Translations under genes and position numbers: made by a program | Part shown: positions 48,788-56,490 of the stretch, one piece after another | Layout of the letters: the number at the start of each line of letters is the position of its first letter | Position numbering within the stretch: position 1 is the stretch's first letter | Source: Prauserella isguenensis | GTDB lineage: Bacteria; Actinomycetota; Actinomycetes; Mycobacteriales; Pseudonocardiaceae | Direction of reading: 5' to 3' | DNA length: 64,000 nt | Assembly (NCBI RefSeq): GCF_014191605.1 | Contig: NZ_JACHWU010000001.1 | Location: 1,488,001 to 1,552,000 of the forward strand | The notes under the pieces: generated by a model | The model's database searches: none | Told to the model about the DNA's origin: nothing | The model's input: only the letters and a program-made list of their open reading frames with translations

Positions 48788-49408
48788 GTGGGCGTGCCAC
48801 AGCGACGCGTGCTTCCGTTGACACCGATCGGCGAGGAACCGCGACTGCGCGCCGACGCCGTGCGGAACCGTGCCCGGCTGCTGGCCGCCGCCGCGCGACT
48901 CGCCGACGAACACGGCGTCGAACACCTGACCATGGACGCCGTCGCCAGTGCCGCCGAGGTCGGCAAGGGCACGGTGTTCCGCAGGTTCGGCGACCGCATC
49001 GGCCTGTTGCAGGCCCTGCTCGACCACGTCGAGGAGCGATTCCAGTCCGGCTTCCTCGAAGGCGAACCGCCCCTCGGGCCGGGCGCGACCGCGCGTGAAC
49101 GTCTCGGCGCCTTCGGGCCCGCGGCACTGCGGCACGACGCCGCGCATCGCGAGCTGTACCTCGCCGCGGAGGGAAAACCCGAACGGCGGTACCTCACGCC
49201 GTCGCTCCGGGTGCGGCACACGCATCTGGCGATGTTGCTGCGCTCTGCCGGGGTTCAGGCCACGGGCGGCGACCCGGAACTGCTCGCCCACACGCTGCTG
49301 AGCTTCGTCGACTCGGCCCTCACGGCGCACCTCACCTCCCAGCGCGGGCTGCCCCTCGAACGGCTCGAAGCGGGGTGGACCGACCTCGTCGACCGCCTCA
49401 TCGGCTGA
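48788..49408 (+). CDS. TetR-family transcriptional regulator
   Basis: 206 residues. The HTH is RLLAAAARLADEHGVEHLTMDAVASAAEVGKGTVFRRFGDRIGLLQALLDH, with the GTVFRRFGDR recognition-helix end typical of a common actinobacterial TetR group. The C-terminal domain has LLSFVDSALTAHL. GTG starts at 48788 and 48794 are both possible; the best ribosome site (GGAGG, 48769) is somewhat distant. It diverges from the FMN reductase gene, its most probable target. Confidence 0.85.
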   Translation: MGVPQRRVLPLTPIGEEPRLRADAVRNRARLLAAAARLADEHGVEHLTMDAVASAAEVGKGTVFRRFGDRIGLLQALLDHVEERFQSGFLEGEPPLGPGATARERLGAFGPAALRHDAAHRELYLAAEGKPERRYLTPSLRVRHTHLAMLLRSAGVQATGGDPELLAHTLLSFVDSALTAHLTSQRGLPLERLEAGWTDLVDRLIG

Positions 49409-49435
49409 CCGGGACGCGCCGTGTCGTTGACCGGC

Positions 49436-49509
49436 AACACGGGCCTTGGAATCCGCAACACGGGCCCTGGAATCCGCAACACGGGCCCTGGAATCGGCAA
49501 CACGGGCGG
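49436..49509. repeat. 21-bp tandem repeat, 3.5 copies
   Basis: AACACGGGCCCTGGAATCCGC is repeated with 1-2 changes at 49436, 49457 and 49478, with a partial copy at 49499. It lies in the 215-base gap between the TetR gene and phoD; the period is a multiple of three, but no gene reads through it convincingly. Confidence 0.85.
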
Positions 49510-49623
49510 TTGTGCGGAAACGTGCGTGTGGGCGTCGATCGATCACTACCGCGGCGCCATCACGCGTTCACGGTGCGGGGGTTTCCTGTCCGGGCTGAGC
49601 CAACCCCGGTTCCAGGAGGTTCG

Positions 49624-51246
49624 ATGTTCCCGCCACGCAATCGCCGCAACGGCAACCCCGACAACAACCCGTCCGCCGCAGGTCCGGTGTCGCGCCGCGG
49701 CTTCCTCGGTGGCATGGCCGGTGTCGGTGCGGGCGCCGTCCTACTCGGCGCGGGTACCGCCGCCGGGCCCGCGGTCGCCGCGCCGTCCCGTCGTGTGACC
49801 GACCCGTTCCAGCTGGGCCTCGCCTCGGGTGACCCGTTGCCCGACGGCGTCGTGCTCTGGACACGGCTGGCGCCGAAGCCGCTCGACTTCGACGGCGGGA
49901 TGCCCGGCCGCATCGTTCCCGTGCAGTGGGAGATCGCGCTGGACGAGAAGTTCGGCAAGGTCGTCAAGAGCGGCACCGAGCGGGCCCTCCCCGAGGAGGC
50001 GCACACGGTGCACGCCGACGTCCGCGGTCTCGAACCGCACCGCGAGTACTTCTACCGTTTCCGTGTCGGCGGGGAGATCTCGGAGGCCGGGCGTACCCGC
50101 ACCGCGCCCGCACCCGGCACGGCGCCGGAGCTGCACTTCGCGTTCGCGTCGTGCTCCAACTGGGAGCAGGGCTACTTCACGGCGTACCGGCACATGGCCG
50201 CCGAGCGCCCGGACATGGTGTTCCACCTCGGCGACTACCTCTACGAGTACGCCGCGGGTGAGAACGGTGACGTGCGCACCCACGCCGGCGACGAGATGAA
50301 CGAGCTGGGTGAGTACCGCCAGCGGCACGCGCAGTACAAGACCGACGGCGACCTGCAGCTGGCACACGCCATCTCGCCGTTCATCGTCACGTGGGACGAC
50401 CACGAGACCGACAACAACTACGCCGACCTCGTCCCGGAGAACGACGATCCGGACCAGGGCAACGGCAGCCGCGAGGAGTTCGCCAAGCGGCGTGCCGCGG
50501 CGTACCAGGCCTACTGGGAGCACATGCCGCTGCGCCGGTTCCGCAAGCCGGTCGACACGAACCTGCCGCTGTACCGCCGGTTCCGCTACGGCGACACGGC
50601 CACGTTCAGCGTGCTCGACTCCCGGCAGTACCGCGACGACCAGCCGTACAACGACAAGTCACAGGTGTCGGGTCCCGACCAGTGGAAGACCGACATGCTC
50701 GGCGACGAGCAGCACTCGTGGCTGGAGAAGGGCTTCGACGAGTCGAAGTCGACCTGGAACGTCGTGCCGCAGCAGATCTACTTCGCCAGCATGGACGAGG
50801 TCGAGGGCGAGGACCCGGGCGGCTACAACGACGGCTGGGACGGCTACCGCGCCTCGCGTGACCGCATCCTCGGGTACGTCGAGGAGAAGGGCATCGACAA
50901 CGTCGTGGTCCTCACCGGCGACGTCCACAAGCACTGGGTCAACGATCTGCGCCGCGACTTCGAGAATCCGGAGACGCCGATCGTCGCCAGTGAGTTCGTG
51001 ACGACGTCGATCACGTCGAACGGTGACGGCACGGGCACCAACGACCCGGGCGCGGTCATCACCGCCGAGAACCCGCACACGAAGTACCACTGCGACCGCC
51101 GCGGGTACGTGTCGTGCCACGTGTCCAAGGACAGGTACGTGGCCGATTACCAGGTGGTCGACTACGTCTCGCGGAAGGACGCGCCGTTGCGCACCGACGC
51201 GTCGTTCGAGATCGAGGCGGGCACACCGGGCGTGCGGAAGCGCTGA
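49624..51246 (+). CDS. phoD: PhoD-type alkaline phosphatase/phosphodiesterase, Tat-exported
   Basis: 540 residues. A Tat signal, SRRGFLGGMAGVGAGAVLLG, spans about residues 23-42 with cleavage after an AVAAP-like site. The mature part has the PhoD N-terminal domain (FQLGLASGDPLPDGVVLWTRL) and the metallophosphatase core: FAFASCSNWEQGYF, FHLGDYLYEYA, WDDHETDNNYA, SVLDSRQYRDD and TGDVHKHWVND, with the Asp/His/Asn metal ligands of Ca/Fe PhoD enzymes. It releases phosphate from esters outside the cell. ATG 49624 follows AGGAGG; a hairpin follows the stop. Confidence 0.93.
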   Translation: MFPPRNRRNGNPDNNPSAAGPVSRRGFLGGMAGVGAGAVLLGAGTAAGPAVAAPSRRVTDPFQLGLASGDPLPDGVVLWTRLAPKPLDFDGGMPGRIVPVQWEIALDEKFGKVVKSGTERALPEEAHTVHADVRGLEPHREYFYRFRVGGEISEAGRTRTAPAPGTAPELHFAFASCSNWEQGYFTAYRHMAAERPDMVFHLGDYLYEYAAGENGDVRTHAGDEMNELGEYRQRHAQYKTDGDLQLAHAISPFIVTWDDHETDNNYADLVPENDDPDQGNGSREEFAKRRAAAYQAYWEHMPLRRFRKPVDTNLPLYRRFRYGDTATFSVLDSRQYRDDQPYNDKSQVSGPDQWKTDMLGDEQHSWLEKGFDESKSTWNVVPQQIYFASMDEVEGEDPGGYNDGWDGYRASRDRILGYVEEKGIDNVVVLTGDVHKHWVNDLRRDFENPETPIVASEFVTTSITSNGDGTGTNDPGAVITAENPHTKYHCDRRGYVSCHVSKDRYVADYQVVDYVSRKDAPLRTDASFEIEAGTPGVRKR

Positions 51247-51251
51247 TCCAC

Positions 51252-51275
51252 GGGCCGCGCCCGCGGGTGCGGCCC
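51252..51275 (+). terminator. Hairpin terminator after phoD
   Basis: GGGCCGC (51252-51258) pairs with GCGGCCC (51269-51275) around a 10-base GC-rich loop, 5 bases after the stop. The remaining roughly 245 bases before the next gene hold nothing I recognise. Confidence 0.5.
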
Positions 51276-51521
51276 GACGGTGACGACGGCCCGTCGCCGG
51301 TGGGGACCTCGAGTCCTCCGCCGACGGCGGGCCGTTTCGCGTGTGGCCGGCCGAGAATCGCAGCGGCGACTCGGCGCGACAGCGTGCCCGGGGCGGGAAC
51401 CGGCCTCGTGGCAAGAAGTGTGGCCGCTGTCTGCCTCCCCCTGCTCGGCAGACAGCGGCGCAGTAGGCTCACATTAGCGGCGGGCGCGAAATGGGTCAAC
51501 GTTGATGGGAAGCATTAAAGG

Positions 51522-52106
51522 ATGAGCGAGCTGGGGCCGTTGGTGGGGGAGCCGCTGGCGCTGGATCTGGTCAACACGCGGGCGCGGTCGCCGGATCAGG
51601 ACTTCGACTTCCTGTCGGATCTGGTCGGGATGCGGCACTGGCTCTCGTGCGAACGGGATCGACTGTCCACACTGTCCGATTCGCAGCTCCGGTCGCCGAC
51701 GCGTGCGGACCTCGCAGCGGTGCGCGCCCTGCGGGACCACGCCGCGGCCGCGATCGCACGGGCGCGCACGGGCCGGTCACCCGCACCGCGTGACCTGCGT
51801 GCGCTCAACGAGGCGATGTGTGCCGCCCCGGTGCGCCACGAACTCGTCCGGGGCGACCGTCGCGCGGGGCTGCGGGCGAGGAGGGACGGCGAGAGCGGTA
51901 CGCGCATCGCGGCGGCACTCGCCGAGTCAGTGGCGGAGTTGCTGGCCGACGATCGGATCGAGACCGTGCGCGACTGCGAGGCGGACTTCTGCATCCTCCT
52001 GTTCCTGCCCACGCATCCGCGGCGCCGGTGGTGCAACCCGGCGATCTGCGGCAACCGCATGCGCGTGGCCCGTTTCCACGAGCGCCGCAAGGCCGGGGCG
52101 GGCTGA
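51522..52106 (+). CDS. ABATE/CGNR zinc-finger domain protein
   Basis: A 194-residue putative regulator. The N-terminal ABATE-like region is GEPLALDLVNTRARSPDQD; the C-terminal CGNR zinc finger is visible as DCEADFCILLFL ... RRRWCNPAICGNRMRVARF, with four cysteines (CxxxxxC and CxxxxCGNR) for zinc. Such proteins are common in actinobacteria and are thought to bind DNA or RNA. It is monocistronic; the target is unknown. Confidence 0.82.
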   Translation: MSELGPLVGEPLALDLVNTRARSPDQDFDFLSDLVGMRHWLSCERDRLSTLSDSQLRSPTRADLAAVRALRDHAAAAIARARTGRSPAPRDLRALNEAMCAAPVRHELVRGDRRAGLRARRDGESGTRIAAALAESVAELLADDRIETVRDCEADFCILLFLPTHPRRRWCNPAICGNRMRVARFHERRKAGAG

Positions 52107-52141
52107 GCCACCTCGGTCGACTCGCCGAGTGGAGGCGGCCG

Positions 52142-53218
52142 TCACGTCGTACCGCCCACCCCGGTAGCGAACTCGCGTAGGCGGCCGCCCGGAAGCCGGG
52201 ACCGCAGCCGTGGCGTGTTCCGGCGGTGGTCGTCGGAACCGTCGCGCAGCCCCTCGAAGAATTCCGACAGGGCTTCGCGTGCGCTCCAGCGCGGCTGCCA
52301 ACCGAGCTCCTGCTGCGCCCTCGTCACGTCCATGAGCGGCAGCCGGATCACCGTGTCGAACAGCTCCGGCGAGGCCGGGATCGCATGCAGCCGCCACGCC
52401 GTCGCCACCGCGGCCCGCACGACGGACGCGGGAACCCGCAGAGTGGTGGCGTCGAGCAGGTCGGCGAGGACGGCGGCGTCGACCGGGGGTTCGGCCGCCA
52501 CGTTGAACGCTCCCGACACCGGCGTCCGGAGCGCGAGCCGGAACGCCTCCGCGACGTCGTCGGCGTGCACCGCCTGCACCCGCAGTCCGGGCACGTCGGG
52601 CACCACGGGGACGAGCCCGGGCCGGACCAGCCGTCCCGGCAGCAGGGGGCCCGCGAAGATCCTCCGTTGCTCGGCGGAGGCGGCGCGTTGGAAGACGAAC
52701 GCGGGCCTGATGCGCACCACCCGCATCTCGGGATGCCGCCGTTCGAGGTCGTCGAGCACGCGTTCCAGATACGCCTTCTCCCGCGGATAGGAGGCCGACG
52801 GCCATCCGTGGGTCGGCCACGACTCGTCGACCGGCTCGTGGGACGGCCCCGGTGAATAGGTGCCGACCGACGAGGCGTGGAGGAGCACGGGAACGCGGCA
52901 GCGGGTGACCGACTCGAACACGCGCATCGCCCCCAGCACGTTGGTGCGCCACGTCGTGGCCGGGTCGCGGGTCGGCTGGAACGACCACGCCAGGTGGACG
53001 ACGGCGTCGGCCCCGGCGAGCACGGTGTCGAGCCGGGCGTCGTCGGCCGTCGCCAGGTCGAGCGGCACGAGGTCGAACTTCGGCACCGTCAGGTCGGCGT
53101 CCCGGCGGCCGATCCCGGTGACCGAGCCGATGTCGGGATCGGCCGCGAGCGCGTCGACGACGCTCGTGCCGAGGTTGCCCGTCGCGCCGGTCACGACGAC
53201 GCGTTTCGCATGGTTCAT
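52142..53218 (-). CDS. NAD-dependent epimerase/dehydratase family protein
   Basis: A 358-residue extended SDR. The cofactor motif is RVVVTGATGNLGTSVVDAL (GxxGxxG) near residues 6-24, with the catalytic Ser in LHASSVGTYSP and the Tyr-Lys pair in SYPREKAYLE (YPREK). The C-terminal DVTRAQQELGWQPRWSAREAL is typical of sugar or sterol-type epimerase relatives. MNHAKRV at 53218 overlaps the upstream redox enzyme gene as ATGA, so the two are coupled. The substrate is unknown. Confidence 0.85.
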   Translation of the reverse strand: MNHAKRVVVTGATGNLGTSVVDALAADPDIGSVTGIGRRDADLTVPKFDLVPLDLATADDARLDTVLAGADAVVHLAWSFQPTRDPATTWRTNVLGAMRVFESVTRCRVPVLLHASSVGTYSPGPSHEPVDESWPTHGWPSASYPREKAYLERVLDDLERRHPEMRVVRIRPAFVFQRAASAEQRRIFAGPLLPGRLVRPGLVPVVPDVPGLRVQAVHADDVAEAFRLALRTPVSGAFNVAAEPPVDAAVLADLLDATTLRVPASVVRAAVATAWRLHAIPASPELFDTVIRLPLMDVTRAQQELGWQPRWSAREALSEFFEGLRDGSDDHRRNTPRLRSRLPGGRLREFATGVGGTT

Positions 53219-54249
53219 CGCACTGGGCCCTCCGTGTCGGCGTTCTGCGGCGTCAGCGACGTCCGGCCACTGCGCCACGCGTCCAGCAGCCGCTCGGCGA
53301 GCCGGCCTTCGAGGAGGCCCGTCGCCTCGATGCCGAAGGCGACATCGGCCGCGAGTTCCGGCTCGTCACGCAGCAACCCGCCGACGACGTCACGGCGCAT
53401 GATCTGCTCGTGCACCGCGTCGGCCTCCACGTGCTCGGCGAAGAAGTGCACGCACGCCTCGGGCGCCTCGTGCCGCCGCAGCGCCGTGACCAGGCGTGCC
53501 GCGCTCGGAGCCGTGGTGATCTCGGCCGCGGCGAAATGGCCGACGAGCGCACCGCGGAGCCTGCGGTGGAGGCCGAACATCGACATCAGGTTGACGATGG
53601 CGAGCTGCGTACCGGCCGCGACGTCGAGGTAGTGCAGGTAGTCCGGCGACAGGTCCGCCGCGTCGAGCAGCTCGGCGAACAGACGCGAGTGCACGCGGTC
53701 GCCGCGCCCACCGCCGTACTCGTCGAACTCCACCGCCACGAACGCCGCCTTCGCGTCCCCGTGCAGCCTCGGGACGGCCCAGACGTGCGGATCGGCCTCT
53801 TTGAGGTGATAGATCGACCGGTGCACGAAGAACTCACGCAGCTGTTCCCACGTCCCTTCGCGCGCCAGGTGGTGCGAGACGCCGTCCCCGGGGACCTCCT
53901 CGACGAGCAGGTCCTCGAGCAGCCCGTCCACGTCGTCGGTGCCGGACGTGCCATCCCTTAGCGCGTCGAGGAACACCGCTTCCAGCTCCGCGCGGAAGGC
54001 CAGCAGAGCGGGGTCCCATTCCCAGTCGGGCGAGACACCGCGGAAACCCCGGTAGTGCAGCTCGTAGCAGGTGTGCAGCGCCATGGCGAGGTCGTCACCG
54101 AACGGATCGGCCGACCGGGCCGCCCCCGACGGCAGCGCTCGCGGACCCGCACCCGAGAGCGCGTCGACGACGGCGGTCGACAGCGAGCCACGCGGACGCG
54201 GCAGGGGCGCGGACAGGGCGGCGGCTGGTTCGGTGACGGTCGGCTGCAT
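53215..54249 (-). CDS. Iron-containing redox enzyme family protein (haem-oxygenase-like fold)
   Basis: 344 residues, mainly helical, of the haem-oxygenase-like diiron oxidase/iron-containing redox group. Candidate metal ligands are in CYELHYRGF, EFFVHRSIYHLKEADPH, FDEYGG and VHFFAEHVEADAVHEQIM. These proteins are predicted diiron oxygenases or oxidases on small or carrier-bound substrates. MQPTVTEP at 54249 is the start. It diverges from a methyltransferase/CDGSH gene pair and is coupled to an epimerase-like SDR downstream; the set looks like a functional module. The exact reaction is unknown. Confidence 0.8.
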   Translation of the reverse strand: MQPTVTEPAAALSAPLPRPRGSLSTAVVDALSGAGPRALPSGAARSADPFGDDLAMALHTCYELHYRGFRGVSPDWEWDPALLAFRAELEAVFLDALRDGTSGTDDVDGLLEDLLVEEVPGDGVSHHLAREGTWEQLREFFVHRSIYHLKEADPHVWAVPRLHGDAKAAFVAVEFDEYGGGRGDRVHSRLFAELLDAADLSPDYLHYLDVAAGTQLAIVNLMSMFGLHRRLRGALVGHFAAAEITTAPSAARLVTALRRHEAPEACVHFFAEHVEADAVHEQIMRRDVVGGLLRDEPELAADVAFGIEATGLLEGRLAERLLDAWRSGRTSLTPQNADTEGPVR

Positions 54250-54448
54250 ACGGGGTCCTTCCGACGGGGCCGCGGACGGTGACACCGGTGGTGGCGGTGG
54301 CGGACATCGCAGGGCGGGCGTCCGGCTGCGCTGCGGTGCACCTCGAGGCGATTGCCGTTTCCTCGCCCGCCGAAACGCGATGCGGGCGAAACTCACGCGT
54401 CCGCCGCACGGGTCGTTTCGCGGCGCGGCTTCCGGCAACCCCGGTGCC

Positions 54449-55108
54449 ATGCGGGTCTTGAGAGTTCCGGGCGTGTACCGCCCGCAAGGTGATACGTGGC
54501 TCCTACGGCGCGCGCTGCGCGATGCCCGGCTCTCGGAGCCCCCGGCGCGCGTGCTCGACATCGGCACCGGAACGGGCGCCCTGGCGGTGGCCGCGGCCGC
54601 GGAGGGGGCACGGCAGGTGACGGCCGTGGATGTCTCCCTCCCCGCGCGGCTGAACGCCCGCCTCAACGCGCGCCTGCGAGGACTGCCCGTCCGGGTGGTC
54701 GGTGGTGATGCGCTGTCCTGTGCCTACGAGCAGCCGTTCGACCTGGTGCTGGCGAACCCGCCGTACGTGCCCTCGGAATCACGTGAGGTTCCGACCCGGG
54801 GTGCCGCGCGTGCGTGGGACGGGGGAGGTGACGGCCGCGCGGTCATCGACCGGCTGTGTGACCGCGCGCCGACCCTGTTGGCGCCACGCGGGACGCTGCT
54901 CATGGTGCAGTCCGAGTTGTCCGATGTGGATTCCACAGTGCAGCGGCTGCGCGGGCTCGGGCTGAAGGCCGCCGTCGTCGACAGGGACACGTTGCCGTTC
55001 GGCCCGGTGCTCCGTGCCCGTGCCGACATGCTGCACCGGAAGGGTTTCCTCATGCCGGGACAGCGCTACGAGGAGTTGGTGGTCGTCCGTGCCGACAGGA
55101 CCGAGTGA
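54449..55108 (+). CDS. PrmC/HemK2/MTQ2-like protein methyltransferase
   Basis: A 219-residue class I methyltransferase. SAM motif I is RVLDIGTGTGALAVAAA near residues 31-47, and the N-methyltransferase signature DLVLANPPYVPS near 99-110 is that of glutamine-N5 (PrmC/MTQ2) and N6-adenine enzymes. The short N-terminus fits the MTQ2 type rather than PrmC, whose N-terminal helical domain is missing. ATG 54449 begins with MRVLRVPGVYRPQGDTWLL, typical for the group. The CDGSH gene overlaps its end. Confidence 0.82.
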   Translation: MRVLRVPGVYRPQGDTWLLRRALRDARLSEPPARVLDIGTGTGALAVAAAAEGARQVTAVDVSLPARLNARLNARLRGLPVRVVGGDALSCAYEQPFDLVLANPPYVPSESREVPTRGAARAWDGGGDGRAVIDRLCDRAPTLLAPRGTLLMVQSELSDVDSTVQRLRGLGLKAAVVDRDTLPFGPVLRARADMLHRKGFLMPGQRYEELVVVRADRTE

Positions 55109-55304
55109 ACATCGAGCGCAGGACCGGCGGGAGGTCACGGCCGTCCGTGACGGGCCGCTGCTCGTGGAGGGCCCGGTGCGGATGACGCTCGAGGACGGCA
55201 CCGTCGTCGACTCCGACCGGTTCGTGGTGGCGATCTGTGCGTGCCGCCGCAGCCGGACCTACCCGTTCTGCGACACCAGCCACCGCCGCCGCGTGCGGCG
55301 CTGA
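55089..55304 (+). CDS. CDGSH iron-sulfur domain protein
   Basis: A 71-residue small protein. The [2Fe-2S]-binding signature is present as ICACRRSRTYPFCDTSH: Cys-x-Cys, Cys and His in the CDGSH arrangement, with DT replacing DG. The N-terminal GPLLVEGPVRMTLEDGTVV is a beta-hairpin region usual in bacterial members. GTG 55089 overlaps the methyltransferase gene by 20 bases. Such proteins act in iron or electron handling; pairing with a diiron-type enzyme across the divergent promoter fits an electron-donor role (inference). Confidence 0.85.
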   Translation: MPTGPSEHRAQDRREVTAVRDGPLLVEGPVRMTLEDGTVVDSDRFVVAICACRRSRTYPFCDTSHRRRVRR

Positions 55305-55310
55305 ACGCGC

Positions 55311-55982
55311 TTACACGTTGCGCAGCACCGAGACGACGACCCCGAGGATCACCGCGTCGTCGCCGTCGATGACGTCGTAGTCGTCGTTGCGCGGTTCGAG
55401 CAGCACATGCCCGCCCCGGTTGCGGTACACCTTCACGGTCGCCTCGTCGTCGAGCATCGCGGCGACGATCTGACCGGAGTGGGCCTCCTGCTGGCGGCGT
55501 ACCACAACGATGTCGCCGTCGCAGATCGCCGCGTCGATCATCGACTCGCCGCGTACCCGCAGGCCGAAGACCGTGCCACGGCCGGTCAGTTCCCGAGGGA
55601 GGGAGAGCATGTCGTCGGTGTGCTCCTCGGCGAGGATCGGCGTTCCCGCAGCGATGTCGCCGACGACCGGTACCGGCACCGAGTCCTCCGTGGACTCGGA
55701 ATCGGCGGTTCCGCGCAGGAACGTGCGTACATCGATCGGGCGCGATACGGACGGGCTGCGGCGCAGGAATCCCTTGTCCTCGAGCGCTGCGAGGTGTTTC
55801 GAGACCGAGGAGGACGAGCGCAGGCCGACGGCGTCGGCGATCTCCCGGGTGGTGGGCGCGTAGCCGTCGGCGACGACCCGGTCCCGGATGGTCGCCAGGA
55901 TGTGCTGCTGCCGTTCGGGCAGCGCGGACGGGTCGAGGTCACCGAAGAGGTCGTGGTCGCCGTGCATCGTCACGCGCTGCAT
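55311..55982 (-). CDS. lexA: LexA-family repressor
   Basis: 223 residues. The winged helix is PERQQHILATIRDRVVADGYAPTTREIADAVGLRSSSSVSKHLAALEDKGFLRR; the latent-protease domain has the self-cleavage Ala112-Gly113 (DIAAGTPI), nucleophile Ser147 (GESMID) and Lys184 (ATVKVYR). Spacings between cleavage site, Ser and Lys (34 and 37) equal those of E. coli LexA. The recognition helix (LRSSSSVSKHLAALED) differs from the usual actinobacterial LexA, and no CGAAC-N4-GTTCG box was found upstream. It may be a second paralogue. A TACGAT at 55981-55986 might place the start at GTG 55973 on a leaderless mRNA. Confidence 0.85.
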   Translation of the reverse strand: MQRVTMHGDHDLFGDLDPSALPERQQHILATIRDRVVADGYAPTTREIADAVGLRSSSSVSKHLAALEDKGFLRRSPSVSRPIDVRTFLRGTADSESTEDSVPVPVVGDIAAGTPILAEEHTDDMLSLPRELTGRGTVFGLRVRGESMIDAAICDGDIVVVRRQQEAHSGQIVAAMLDDEATVKVYRNRGGHVLLEPRNDDYDVIDGDDAVILGVVVSVLRNV

Positions 55983-56490
55983 CGTAACCGCCGGTGATCG
56001 CGTCCGGACGTGGTGCCGCCGGGTCGCGGCTGCTGTGGTGCCGAAGCGTCCGCCATGGGACGTGCCCGACTGGGCACGCAGAGTGGCCGAGGCTGCATTC
56101 TATGCATGGCGGCGGAATGTTAAGCCCGGTGCTTGATCGAATCGTGTTCGACTCCGCAGAGGAGTTTCATAATCGAACCCGAGTGGTTTCTTCTCACCGG
56201 CTTCCGGTGATCTTTCAACAGTTTGACTCAGTCCACTCTGTAGTTTCTCACCTGGGAAAACTACTCGCTAGGTACGTCCGATCGGGTGATGCACGGTCGG
56301 GCGAATCTGACTACTGTGAATGGCGCTGGTCGCGAAGTCGGGTAGGCGGCCGGCGAACGTGAGTGGGCGAACATCGATCCATTGTCGGTCGAATGTTTCG
56401 CTTTCCGAAGGTGTTCGTGGATACTCGTTCGCTCGTCACGAGTCGTTCGGTTCCGCGACACTTCATGGCCAGAGGGGGAGAACTACATCT
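55983..56490. other. Intergenic region between lexA and the STAS gene
   Basis: 508 bases without a supportable gene. The middle part (about 56100-56330) is clearly less GC-rich than the surroundings and probably holds the STAS-gene promoter, but no pair of hexamers is convincing. A GGGGGAG ribosome site (56474-56480) lies 10 bases before the STAS ATG. Confidence 0.45.

Noticed and set aside
56138-56150. CGAATCGTGTTCG as an SOS box near lexA
   Set aside because: The spacing between half-sites is one base short of CGAAC-N4-GTTCG and one arm is imperfect. It also lies about 160 bases upstream of lexA.
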